This document shows, piece by piece, positions 12,886-23,554 of a stretch of 64,000 nt of DNA. The translations under genes and the position numbers were made by a program. The stretch is from Henckelia pumila (lineage: Eukaryota; Streptophyta; Magnoliopsida; Lamiales; Gesneriaceae). The notes below the pieces were generated by a model, which searched no databases, was not told where the DNA came from, and was given only the letters and a program-made list of their open reading frames with translations. The stretch covers positions 175,429,685 to 175,493,684 of the forward strand of contig NC_133123.1 of the NCBI RefSeq assembly GCF_033568475.1, written 5' to 3'. How positions within the stretch are numbered: the first letter of the stretch is position 1; each line of letters begins with the position of its first letter.

Positions 12886-13693
12886 TAAAAAACAAAAAAA
12901 ATATAATTCACAAATTTTCAATATTATCACTCAATATTCAAAATTTTTGAAAATTAAATCTTATATACAATATTTCAATATTATAAATCATTCAAATATA
13001 ACAAAAATCATTCAAACATAACAAATAATCGAATTCTTCTTGTTCATCTCGGCCATGTGCGCTATGCTTTCTGCTTCAAACCGGAGTCGGTGATCAGACC
13101 AACTCTCAGAATGCTAAATCCATTTGGAGGACTGGGAATGTTCTGAACAATAGTAGCAAACAAGAATAAAATTTCAAAGCCATGGTTATGAATGACACAA
13201 TAAATCAAACATCAAAAAAGAAAAGTAAAATTTCAAGTGCTCTTTGATAAAGCCATAGCATGCAAGCTCTAATAATTTGCTTTTGGAAAAACTGTTCTTG
13301 AAGAATATTCAAATGATGAGTATCATAATTCATGTCATATGAGAGTGAATCTGTAATAGCCTGGTCACGGTTTGTTGATTTAAAGCTGAGCAAGTAACAA
13401 AGGATGTACGTTCCCTAGGAACACGCAATCCACATAAAAATATATAAGCATCATGGTGTTTAATAGTATTAATACCGCTAATCCCATGAATATATCATAA
13501 GATTGCTACTTTTGATTTTTTTTTATTCACAGAGCATCTTATAATTATCATGAATTGCAAAGCAACCACAGAATCTGTATAGTTTTGCTGCAATATCCAC
13601 CTGGAACGGGAGCGCCTAAAGTTTATTAGATCATGTCTTGAAAACATAGCAAAACAAGGATACCACCTAGAAATTTGAGATAAATATACTCAC
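12886..13693. other. Unassigned interior of inner CACTA
   Basis: A+T-rich DNA with no recognised exon. It lies 3' (in the minus sense) of the captured kinase exons and could be intron or flank carried with them. Confidence 0.4.
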
Positions 13694-14105
13694 CAAGAAA
13701 TGTGTGTGCTAGGCTGTTGTTCTCAAGATACTCGTAAACAAGAATTCTTTGGTCGCCTTCCACACAACAGCCATAAAGCTTCACTATATTTTCATGCTCT
13801 ATATCCCATATGGCTTGAATCTCATTCAAGAACTCTTTTTTTCCTTGCCTCGACTCCGACGATAGAACCTTTATTGCTGCCATCTTCCCCTTCCCTAATT
13901 GTCCCTACTTGTTTATCCGCTGTTAAATATCGCAGTGAACTCAAATTGTAAACGTAGCTACACAAAGGAAAGTACTTTGTTTCATTCACCTTATACACGC
14001 ATCCAAATCCCCCCTCCCCGATTTTGTTTGCTCTGCTAAAATCATCGGTCGCCATCTTCAGCTCCTTGTACGAGTAGGCCTTAACGTTATGGACTCCTGG
14101 GAACT
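13694..14105 (-). pseudogene. Captured receptor-like kinase fragment (two exons)
   Basis: Two exons on the minus strand keep plausible splice borders. Exon 13990-14105 follows a TTTGCAG acceptor, encodes the [13 protein letters not shown] lead-in and the glycine loop [10 protein letters not shown], and ends before a GT donor. Exon 13694-13894 follows an AATTAG acceptor and encodes the VAIK-like lysine (AAIKVL), the alpha-C glutamate (EFLNEI), the HENIVKLYGCC hinge region and YLENNSLAHTFLG, then GTGAGT. The set resembles the cold-responsive/At1g16670-like cytoplasmic RLK family. The HRD catalytic loop, DFG and activation segment are missing, so no active kinase can result. Retained introns point to DNA-level capture by the transposon. 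Confidence 0.85.
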
Positions 14106-14984
14106 CTGCAAACAAGTTCATATTTCGTCAAAATCATCAACATGAATGCACAATAAATACAAGGATCCCACATGATCTGAACTTTACCATCATCAAGCGC
14201 AGCCGAATGTGCAGTGCTCGAATCATTTCTTCTTCGACAGAAGCAAGAAAATCAGGCCATAACTATAACATCAGCAGGTGGCTTCTCCTAACAGAGAGGA
14301 CAGTACTTCTTCAGAAGGAAAAAAATCCACACCCCACCACATAAGAAATACAAATAAGGATCATAATTCATAGAAAAAAGATTCTTGAAGAGTAAACAAA
14401 ACACTCGGGCAAAGTATCTTTGCATTGGCATCCAACTTCATTCTTACTTCTAGTTTCTCAAATAAAACGATACCAGTAAAGCATAATTTCCACCAAAACT
14501 AAAGCAAAACAACCAGTAAAGTATGCTTTAATAAATCAAAACTAAGAACAAAATGAAGTGACAAGAGGGAAACAAAATCGAGAAGAAGTCAACAAATTGA
14601 TGCAAAGTTAAAAGAAAACACGGGTCGCCAGTGAGAAAATCCACCTGAACCCAGAAACCCAAGCAGGGAAATCTCTTGAGATCAAGCAAACAAATCCTGA
14701 GTCTCGAGATTAAAAATAGTTACTGCCTTCAAAAATCGATCGTGGTTCATGAATGATATGTGAAAATCTTGGAACTTTCGTATTGGGACACAAGATTTTA
14801 AACGAATTTATTGCTGGGTCATCACGAATCACTTGTTAAAATCGAAAAGCTTCTAGCAAATGACCAGCACCATTTTTTTCAGTTAAAACTGAGTTTCAAA
14901 CAAGCAAATTTAAAGATTCAATCTTGAATGCTTGAAACTACTGTAAAGAAGCATAAATCTAGACATCCATGAGTTCGATCCCAC
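14106..14984. other. Interior of inner CACTA between captured fragments
   Basis: No exon recognised. A+T-rich, intron-like sequence separating the kinase and GAPDH pieces. Confidence 0.4.
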
Positions 14985-15151
14985 CTCAATTACAACGTCG
15001 ATCTCGAATTCTGCCCAAGGAAGTTGGAGAGGGTTCCTGCTAAAGACGACCTTGATTGGCTTCCCGTCGACACTGATGGTCTCTTTATCGACTATTTTAC
15101 CATCATCTTTAACGTACCCAACATCGAGTCATACTTGAGCAAGTGAGAGTC
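14985..15151 (-). pseudogene. Captured exon of chloroplast-type GAPDH (GAPA/GAPB-like)
   Basis: The minus strand, from a TTTCAG acceptor at 15152 to a GTGGG donor below 14985, encodes [16 protein letters not shown] residues, then [11 protein letters not shown] and LPWAE...IDVVIE. These are the strand and linker residues of the NAD(P)-binding half of photosynthetic GAPDH. The second part is in a different frame from the first: an indel near 15100 causes a frameshift and an immediate TAG. The nucleotide-binding Gly motif and catalytic Cys lie in other exons and are absent. It is non-functional, and its presence beside an unrelated kinase shows that the element carries pieces from more than one locus. 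Confidence 0.85.
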
Positions 15152-15289
15152 CTGAAATACAATTCAAAGAATCATATGCAAGTCCTGAAATACAATTATA
15201 ATAATTGAAGTTGATAAAAACATAACGACATGAAATTATTCAAATAAATAAATTTAGGGACTTCTAGGACTGTCAAATCGATTAAAATA

Positions 15290-15395
15290 AAAGTGCATCA
15301 GTCTCCTCATTTGCAGCATTCAGCAAGCGCAGTTCCTTGATCTCCTCTTGCCACTTTTCCATTTGCTCCTTGTGAATTCTGCCAAAGCCTTAATT
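15290..15395 (-). pseudogene. Possible captured exon of a coiled-coil protein
   Basis: One minus-strand frame reads HKEQMEKWQEEIKELRLLN then AANEETDALL, a clear heptad-like charged helix preceded by a possible acceptor (TTTGGCAG). About 80 bp upstream in sense a second piece reads MVEGVLPLDQVPGEE. The parent protein was not recognised. It lies close to the GAPDH fragment and shares its orientation. Confidence 0.45.
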
Positions 15396-16429
15396 CAGAA
15401 TACCAATAAAAATCAAATTTATGGTCATAAAAATCAAAGTTCTTGACTCATTTTCTTCTCCTGGAACCTGGTCAAGAGGTAGTACTCCTTCCACCATTAC
15501 CTCCATGTCCTCCATCTATGAATTTCCATATAAGTAATTAGGAAAACAGTATTTGACCATTATGTCATAAATTTGATACTTGATGACTGTATGAAACAAG
15601 ACTTGGATAATGTATGATTCAATTTTAAGTACTCTCTAAGAAATGGCTACAGCCTACATGAAAATAAAACAAACTACTGTTAAAGAAGATAAAAATGCAT
15701 GTAGAGTTCGATACAAAATTGTACTTTATACTGTTTTTTATATGGTCAACAAACATTGTGTAGCCGTGACAGCCCGAGGGGGTAGTAGGTAGATTCTCAA
15801 ACCAGAGAACAAAATTTCTTCAAAAATTCAAAATGCACTGATAAAAATTAATAATCAAAGGAATTATAAAACAGGACAGCTACTTTTTAGCCCCAATTGA
15901 AGTTAAAACTGTAAAATAGAACCTGAAAAAAAGGACAGTATCCCACATTTACTACTACACTCACAAACATGGTAAGCAAAGAAAATGACTATCCCCATTA
16001 TGCATATCAAAAGTAAAAGAGAAAATAAGAGAAGAGAATGACAAATATGCTCAAATGCTACTGTCCTCGCATCATTTTTATCTTCTAAGTAATTACCACA
16101 AAATAAAACATAACATTCCAATAACGCGAACAATGAAGAGGATTTAAGCAGCCACTGAATGGTGATTACAACTGAGAACGGGTAAAATAACGAATGTTAT
16201 GGACTAGTACATCAGTTATCCAGCAACAAACTCATAAGCATCTGTTATCCAGCAAATTTCAATGCACTCCAACACAAAAAATAAAAAAAAAATGAAACAA
16301 ACAAAATTGAATTCCATCTATTCGCTATCTGTCTCTAGAATTCAGCAATTTCAAAATCCAGAAAAGAAGACCGATGAAAGTAACCAAAATTCAGCTCATG
16401 ACCCTGAGCTCGAAGAAGAGTAAACAGGG
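15396..16429. other. Interior of inner CACTA, no gene recognised
   Basis: Apart from the short MVEGVLPLDQVPGEE stretch near 15460-15515 on the minus strand, nothing coding was recognised. It may be intron sequence of a captured locus. Confidence 0.35.
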
Positions 16430-17110
16430 GAGGCAGTTCCCATGGCGGAGGGATCAGCACCAAACGACGAAGTGATGGTGATGGTCATTTACTCCGGCCG
16501 CGAGACCCACTGGCCGCCTTGGCTCTCCCCCGACACCACGTGTTAAGGCCACCACTATCTTAATCCTTCAGTTTAAAACACAAAGTGTTAACACAAAGCA
16601 AATACCGACAAATCAAAGCTAAAAATTATAATTCAAGACCAACGAGGATAAAAATTTTCCAAAAAGAAATCGAACACTGGCACGAAACCGCAGCGCAGAC
16701 AAGCATGAAATCGACATGGAATCAGTGTAAATAAATTTTGAACGAGGAATAAAACACCACAAATAAAGGCTGGAGAAGTGGAGAGATGATCGATAGAGCA
16801 AATTCTCAAAAAATGACAGATCTATTAATTTTATGGCATTACCTCAATATCGCCATCACCCTCGTTCAATGTCAGACCATGGAGCAGCATGCGGCCGACC
16901 TTACTGCCACTGCCACTGCCTCGTCGCCGGAGTCGCCAAGAACCCTAGCAAGGTAAATCCCGAAAGTCTGTGAATAAGCTCGTCGCCGGAGTCGCAGCAA
17001 AAATCGATGATGATGGAAAAGCAGAAAGTTGGAAACGAAAGAGAGCATAAGGGAAAGGGAGATATCGCGACTAATAAGGGTTTGGGGAATTTGGGCTTTT
17101 TTTCAGACAC
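16430..17110. other. G+C-richer gene-like stretch in inner CACTA
   Basis: The segment 16440-16545 has a plus-strand start (MAEGSAPNDEVMVMVIYSG...) with coding-like composition, and 16860-16960 is also G+C-rich. Neither was matched to a family. They look like first-exon or promoter-proximal fragments of captured genes. Confidence is low. Confidence 0.3.
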
Positions 17111-17157
17111 GGAGGGGGTAAAATAATTAATTATTTTAAATTAATAAAAAAAAAATT

Positions 17158-17415
17158 TATCTACAACGCTTTTTAAAAAGTATTGTTGTACATTAAAAAA
17201 AACGCTCATAGACAACGCTTTTTAAAAGCGTTGTCTTAGACCTAAAAAAATGCATAAAGACAACGCTTTTTAAAAAAAGCGTTGTCTTTTTATGAATATA
17301 AAATATATATAGACAACACTTTTTACTAAAAGCGTTATAATATAAAAAAAGACAACGCTTTTTACAAAAAAACGTTGTCTTTTAGGTGTTGTGATTGAGC
17401 ATTTTTGTTGTAGTG
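17158..17415. repeat. Right subterminal repeats of inner CACTA
   Basis: Alternating GACAACGCTTTTT and AAAAAGCGTTGTC copies leading to the terminal GTTGTAGTG. Confidence 0.85.
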
Positions 17416-20400
17416 TGAAGTGTATCTCTTGTCCTAAGGCATCATCAGGTTTGTGAACTGCTGATTTTAAATCCCTTGTGGACCTGTGGTAGTGCAGCCT
17501 AATGGACAGGTATATATTTTTACTTGCCTATACATGCAGTAGTCAATATGCAATTAGGTCTTCTAATCTATAAACCCACAATGAATTAGCAGGAATGCAG
17601 TTCATGGAAGTGACAGTTCCGAGAACGGAACTCGATCGAGCCTCGAGATGTTCTCAGACAAATTGGCTGGTATACGTATGGCATGAAATCTTGCGTCTAA
17701 TGTTGTGTTGTAAAAACCCTTTTGCATCTACCACCCGTGTAAATGTTTTAATGTGGGGTTTCTGTTCTGCAGCTCTATGGTTCAGAGAAGGAGAGCTATG
17801 CAAATGGACACCGGTACAAGAGTCGTGGCTATAGGAATATATAGTTTTCTTTCTTGTCATGCCAAGGATTTCTTTACTTCCGCTCCTCAAGCGCGAGTCA
17901 CGTGAGTGATATTTTTTTCCTTTATTGTAATTCTTGCACTTGCTTCGAAACTTCACAATTACTAAATCGAATCCATGATTGTCAATCCAAATTTTGTTGA
18001 AATTATTGGATGTTTTGTTAATTTATTTTGTTGGATTATATTTTTCTCCTTTCTTGTTTTGTTAATTATATCTTTCCTTAATTTTTACTACATACATGTA
18101 CAATTTGATACTATTTTGTTTTTCTTAATTATGATCATTATCCAAACAATGAGATGCTGTAGGAGTTATATATTTTAATTTATCTTGTGTTGCGCCAGCC
18201 TCAGTGGGCTTTTTATGTGAAAAAAATATTTATTTCTATTTTCTATAAAAAAAAATTTCATGTTTTTAAGGATAATAAAAATTTCATGTTAAAAAATATG
18301 TTACACTTTCATTTTACTTTTCTGACGTAACTTGTGAAATATTATAATTTATTTATTTTCCTCTAAATAAATTTTAATGTAGTTCATTTATCTTGGTATT
18401 ATTTAAAATATTTACTTAATGATCATTGTTTATATATTTTATAGAGTAAAATGTGTTCTAAGAATTTGCACGTGTTTATGACGTGATTTTTATGATTTTA
18501 ATTGGATTTGATTATTTGAACAAGTTTATAAATGATAAATTTTGAATCCAATACTTCATTCTCTTATAACATTTAGATTACATTAAGAAGAGAATGACAT
18601 AAATAATATTTAAGGACATTTTTTCAGTTTCACGCCAAGGCCCTGATCCTACACCTAGTGTCTTTGATACTTAAACGCTAAATGACTTTGAATAGTACCT
18701 TGTGTTTTGTTGTATCTCTGAATATCCTTGTTAATTAAATCATTTCATTATTTGTACGGTTGGATACTCCTAACGAATGGTGTTCCATCTTCTTGCATTT
18801 TCTTTTATTTGTAGTATACTCAACTGTTGTAGAATATGTGCTTCATATTGATTATGCAAACTGGATATGTTGCCACATTGGCAATTTGGTCGGGGAGCGA
18901 GTTTTGCATGACAAATATAGAATGCACATGTATTGGGAAGAATTTTTAGTATTGATTGGGCTTCTAAAAATCTCATGTGTTACTCTTGTTTAATTTCGGC
19001 ACTCTTTATCAGTTCTCGTGTGACACTCATACCATCTTTGTTTGGTTTTGTTTTATAATGACAAGGATAATAATCTCTTTTCTAAAAAATATTAAAACTG
19101 CATTCTTCTATCTGAAAAATATGCAACTGGAACTGTATTGTTATGTGCCAGAGGTATCGATAAATGTCTCCCTGCTCTGGCATTTTAAGCTTTTATATGA
19201 GATGCCGATTCAATTGAATGGAACCAAATATTATGATCAACCAGTGGTTGGTTCATTAACAGCCAGTGGTACAGAAGGAGGGTCCAGAAATGGCCACCAT
19301 TCATCAACCGAAGGAGGGTCCAGAAGCAGCCACTATAGTCGCCATTTTCAATCCTTGGATTGTTTCATGAAACTGATTGTTGTTTCTGGTATGGGATTTG
19401 TTGTTTATTTAAGGTGTTTCCTTAAATTTTTGCTAGTCTTGGCGTTAGAGTTCAAATTTTTGAACAATAGATTTGGTTTTCTATAAGATGTGTTTTTTGT
19501 ACAACTTCTGATCGTCAAATGCAATAAATAAGACCATTGTTTTTTTCTATTGAAAGTTGTGTTATTTCGTTTCTTCCCACCTCTGTTCATTCCCACCTCC
19601 ACCGCCTGCTCCAATGGCAATTGTCAGGTATTTCAGCTGATTAAAACTTTTCTTTCTGTATTTTTAGCAGATCCTTACATTTCTTAGCGTCTTGTCCCTT
19701 GTAAATGAGCTGAGTCTTGGGCAGCTTCTAGAATCCTGTGATACACAGCTCAAATGCATTAGTGACAACATTTTTTCCAAGATCAATCATGGCTACCTCT
19801 AACAGTCATACGGATGCAACGGCGTCGTATTCAGTATCTCCATCCATGATATATGTATACCTCTCAATATACTTATATTTTAAGCTAATTACTAATGTTT
19901 TGTGTGTATCAGTTGCATTTTGGTTCGAACGACGCAAAGTAACAAAAGGATCGACTAATAAAACACGTTTGTACACATAGTATTGATTGCGAACATTTTC
20001 ATTCAATTTAAACACCACAAGCATGAAGTAGAAAACTCACTGTCTATACATGCAACCATCACTTTTAGAACGTTTTTCATTTAATATAGTTGATTTAATT
20101 CGTGTTTTTATATGTCGCTTCATTCTTATTATGAAGCTTGAATACTGCTATCTTTGAATGCCTGGATTAAAGAACCTTTGATCTTTTTTTCTCTTGCTTC
20201 TCTCAAAGTACTACTATCCCTAGCGTTAATTGCTAGTTTAATTTTAATGTTTCACCAATCAATTATTACTATTTTGTTACTAAAATTATGTTAAATTAAT
20301 TTCCTCAAAATATAGTAATTTATTTGTTTATACCTGCACTCAATGAAGTATTTCGATGTTCCATATGAATCTTACTGTGTGTATACAATTATCTGTTGCC

Positions 20401-20580
20401 TAATTAAATCGTACATGTTTTACAACTAACTTAATTGAGTTAATTCCATGAGAATGTCGACATAATTACCCAATTGGATTTTTACAGATCATTCTAATTT
20501 ATTTCACCAATATTTAATTGTGAGGAATTAAAGATAATTCCTCACAATATTCTTTAGAAAATGGTTTGGGTTGTGAGCAG
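17416..20580. other. Interior of outer CACTA, mostly unassigned
   Basis: About 3.2 kb with no transposase motif. Weak coding-like islands occur on the plus strand at 17595-17834 and 19190-19400; the latter repeats TEGGSR twice. None was recognised. The rest is T-rich and intron-like and probably includes intron sequence of the captured CDPK gene. Confidence 0.4.
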
Positions 20581-21064
20581 ATCGATAGCACCACTGATGG
20601 ACTTGTGGATTTCACCGAGTTCGTTGCAGTCACGCTACACGTCCATCAGTTGGAGGAGCATAGTTCAGAAAAATTGCAGCAAAGATCAAAAATTGCCTTT
20701 GAAAAATTCGATGTGGATGGAGATGGATTTATAACTCCAGATGAACTTAGAATGGTCAGTCTTTGTTTATCCCTTTAGTCACGTTACTATCATATGCTTC
20801 TAGGTTAGATTGATTCAATTCTTTAAAATAGTTGACATTGCAATATATTATGACATTAGATAAGCAGGATGAAGTATCTATTCTCACAAAATATAAAAAA
20901 AATTTGTGAAATATTGTTGTGTCATATCATTCAAAGCCTCAACTTGTGCTCCTTTGTGGTGTGGCAGCACGTGTCTGAGGAACTCGGTTGATCCACTCCT
21001 AGAAGAAGTAGATAACGAAAAAGATGGTAAAATCAGCTTATCAGAATTCCGCAAACTTCTAAGA
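20581..21064 (+). pseudogene. Captured calcium-dependent protein kinase (CDPK) EF-hand exons
   Basis: Exon 20581-20754, after a GTGAGCAG acceptor, encodes TDGLVDFTEFVA, HVHQLEEH and the EF-hand loop DVDGDGFITPDE, then AATG and a GTCAGT donor. Exon 20968-21064, after TGTGGCAG, encodes SVDPLLEEVDNEKDGKISLS and FRKLLRA. These are the last EF-hands of a CDPK C-terminus, closest in wording to the CPK16/18/28 group. The kinase domain and autoinhibitory junction are absent. Both loops keep Asp/Asn/Glu ligands, but the frame runs into unrelated sequence after FRKLLRA. Introns are kept, so this is another DNA-level capture. Confidence 0.85.
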
Positions 21065-21280
21065 GCTTTTTGGTGGTTGTGTTACTTGACATTTGTGTAC
21101 TATTATCGTTCGTATTCATTTTATTGGTGGTTTATTAAATTTTTTTAGAGCGTTGTAAATATTATTTTCAAATGTTGGAAAATTGTATATAAAAATTTTA
21201 TGTTCGAATTTTGTATTTTAAATTATTTATAATATTAGAAAATTATATTTATTTTAGTTTTTTTTTGTTTTTTATTTAAA

Positions 21281-21474
21281 AAAAGACAACGTTTTTAAAC
21301 CGTTGTTGAAGTATTTTTAAACTGTTGTTAAATGATGTGTGTCCCACTCAAAGACAACGGTTAAAAACCGTTGTCTTTGAGCATCCCCTTTAACAACACA
21401 GCATTTAACAACAGTTTTAAAAGGCCTATGACAACGATTTTTCACCGTTGTCTTTAGCCTTTTTTCTTGTAGTG
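21281..21474. repeat. Right terminal and subterminal repeats of outer CACTA
   Basis: Copies of GACAACGGTT and AACCGTTGT lead to the terminal TTTCTTGTAGTG at 21474, mirroring 11303-11660. Confidence 0.85.
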
Positions 21475-21942
21475 TAAAGTCACAAATACCCTGTAACGGA
21501 TCCTTGACAAGACAACTTAAATGCAAAAGTACAGAGCATTTAAGGAGCCGTCTGACAAAGCCCAAAAAATCATTAATAGCATTTATTATGAAGACATATT
21601 GAAAGGACATTAAAAGAGCTTTGAGTACAGATATTTGAAGATAAATAGATCTTAGTCTTATTCCACAAAACGAGATATATTATCTGACATACATCTGTTC
21701 GAAAGGATGTGTCTTACCATTGACACAAAGGGATAAAGACGTTGAATATTGAGATATATATATATACCAAAGCCAAGAAAAGAAAAAGAGATAACATATG
21801 GCCATCAAACTATCAAAGCATCTGAGCACTCAAAATTGTTTTCAATACTCTACTGCTCATTTAACCCTTCGCTCAAACAGAAGCATATTTGATCTTAGTA
21901 GAGATCTACTCAACGGTTACTCAAAAGCTATTGTTTGAAGAA
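21475..21942 (+). repeat. Sirevirus 3' LTR, segment 2 of 3
   Basis: Lies between the CACTA right TSD copy (TAA, 21475) and the next insertion; its last five bases, AAGAA, are the TSD of the LTR element at 21943. No gene. Confidence 0.7.
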
Positions 21943-23422
21943 TGATAAGTGCATTTTATGCACTTAATTTATATATGATTTGACTTGGATTTTATGATGT
22001 ATCGAGTGAATTCTATGTGTATTTGTTGTTGTTTTTGTGAGTTGCAAGGATTTGAAGAAAAGTAGCAAGAAGAAGCGGAAAGCCGAATTACGAGACAACA
22101 AAATTTAGAAAATTACTGGGAATGTTACAGACATTAAAATCCGATCTCCACCGTTCAAATTGAAGTTAGGATGTTTTAAAGTTGCTGTCAAAATTTCAGG
22201 TCGATCCGACGGCTAGAACTTAAGTTATGATTTTTACAAAACTGCTGTGCAGATGGTGAAATGGAAGAACAAGTAGCGCCCCAGCTCTAGTTTTCCAGCG
22301 CTCCAGCGCCCGTAAATTCATGTCCCGAGCACCCCAGCACCGTCTTTTGAGCGCTCCAGCGCCAGACGTCCATCATTGAAAAATAAAATACGAAACTTGA
22401 GCGCCCCAGCGCCGATATTAGCGCTCCAGCGCTGCGCAGTCTCCAAAAATATGGAAAGTCTTTAATCGAGATTTAAAAGGGATTTTATGACTTATTCTGT
22501 GAGATACAAGGTTTTAGAGAGTTTTCAGAGGAGAAGACGGCTATTTAGAATTTTAGAAGTGCACAAGAGCTCGAGATTCCGGTACGAAGACTGAAGACGG
22601 CGGCATCCGGCGACGGAGAAGCTTCATTCTAATTCGTTCTAGTTTCTTTTTGAACTCTATTTTTCTTAGTTTATGGATTGTTGGAAAAAAATGAGTTATT
22701 TGATTTTGAATTGCGTTATGAACTAATTTCTTAGTCTAGAGGTAGACGGATCTTGACTGAAAACCATGATTGACATATTTTGATTTAGATATTTAAATTT
22801 CTTCGCACAGTTTATTTGTGTTTTCCTGATTTTAATGATTTTAATTTACTGGTCATAGATTGAATGATATTTTATTTAGAATCTATCACTCGAGAGAGGA
22901 GATTTTGAATACGACATAGGAAAATACATCTTTGATGTTTATATTGTTCGAGAGGCATATAACTTCATAGAAGTCATTAGAAGAATTCTTGTGCTATTTA
23001 CCGGATTTAATAGTTGAACTTAGATAGAGATATTGAGTTTGCTATTGAATACGAATTTGTGCTTGACACTCGAGAGAGGTAGTAGAAAATAATAGGTATT
23101 CTTGGCTAATAAACTAGAAGAGTTGATAATTAAACAATCATTAGAAATAAATTATGGTGGACAGTCAAGTGAAGTCGAACCTCTAGCATTCATCGCTTAT
23201 TGAATTTTCATCTCGTGAACTCGTGGTTATTTAGTTTTGTTTCTTGCAAATTTTAGTTTTATAAAAATCAAACCAATTTCGTAGCTCTACATAGGATTAG
23301 GATTTTATTAGTTGTAAATATTTGATATAATATCATTTATTCATTCTCCATGGGATCGACTTGGATTTAATTCCTGTATTATAACTTGACATCGTGCGCT
23401 TGCGAGCGAAAAACACACAACA
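21943..23422 (+). repeat. 5' LTR of gag-protease element
   Basis: 1480 bp. It contains a GC-rich palindromic motif array at 22275-22440 in an otherwise A+T-rich sequence. Several CTCGAGAGAGG-type words occur at 22890-23070. Confidence 0.9.
22275..22440. repeat. Array of GCGC(T/C)CCAGCGC palindromes in the LTR
   Basis: Six variants of the near-palindrome GCGCTCCAGCGC or GCGCCCCAGCGC occur in 165 bp. They recur in the 3' LTR at about 27525-27690 with independent substitutions, several of them G-to-A or C-to-T. The motif is absent from the rest of the element. Confidence 0.8.
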
Positions 23423-23428
23423 AGTTTT

Positions 23429-23445
23429 TGGCACCGTTGCCGGGG
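23429..23445 (+). other. Primer binding site of gag-protease element
   Basis: TGGCACCGTTGCCGGGG, 6 nt after the LTR end. It differs from the iMet-type site of the other elements here and is the form common in Athila/Tat-group elements. Confidence 0.85.
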
Positions 23446-23554
23446 ATTGAATTTTATTTGATTTATATTAAATTATGCTAATTAGTATTAATTTTTATTT
23501 AGAGCATTTTTTTTATTTTATTTTGTTGGTTCTAATTTTAAATTTTCCCTGTCT

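Larger units (their letters stand above)
12577..17415. mobile_element. Inner CACTA transposon nested in the outer one
   Basis: The left end reads TACTACAAGAAAAA (the first C of CACTA changed to T) and the right end TTTTTGTTGTAGTG. The flanks are a 3-bp TSD, TGA, at 12574-12576 and 17416-17418. Subterminal repeats are GACAACGCTTTTT and complement, a one-base variant of the outer element's GACAACGGTTTT. No transposase frame. The minus strand holds kinase and GAPDH exon fragments with introns, so this is a gene-carrying CACTA. The altered terminal base may have reduced its mobility. Confidence 0.9.
11303..21474. mobile_element. Outer CACTA (EnSpm/CMC) transposon, non-autonomous, carrying gene fragments
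   Basis: The left end starts CACTACAAGAAA and the right end finishes TTTCTTGTAGTG, the reverse complement. A 3-bp TSD, TAA, flanks it (11300-11302 and 21475-21477), as expected for CACTA elements. Subterminal arrays of GACAACGGTTTT and its complement lie at both ends. No transposase frame is present, so it must be mobilised in trans. It holds a complete second CACTA (12577-17415) and a CDPK gene fragment (20581-21064). Confidence 0.9.

Noticed and set aside
17654..17956. 100-codon minus-strand frame
   Set aside because: It overlaps an opposite-strand frame in the CACTA interior, has no motif, and its composition follows the local A+T content.
18977..19486. 169-codon plus-strand frame
   Set aside because: Low-complexity hydrophobic start, no recognised domain and T-rich intron-like DNA; kept only as unassigned interior.
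22275..22440. Possible CRISPR-like array
   Set aside because: Motifs are short palindromes at irregular spacing inside a plant LTR, without unique spacers or cas genes.
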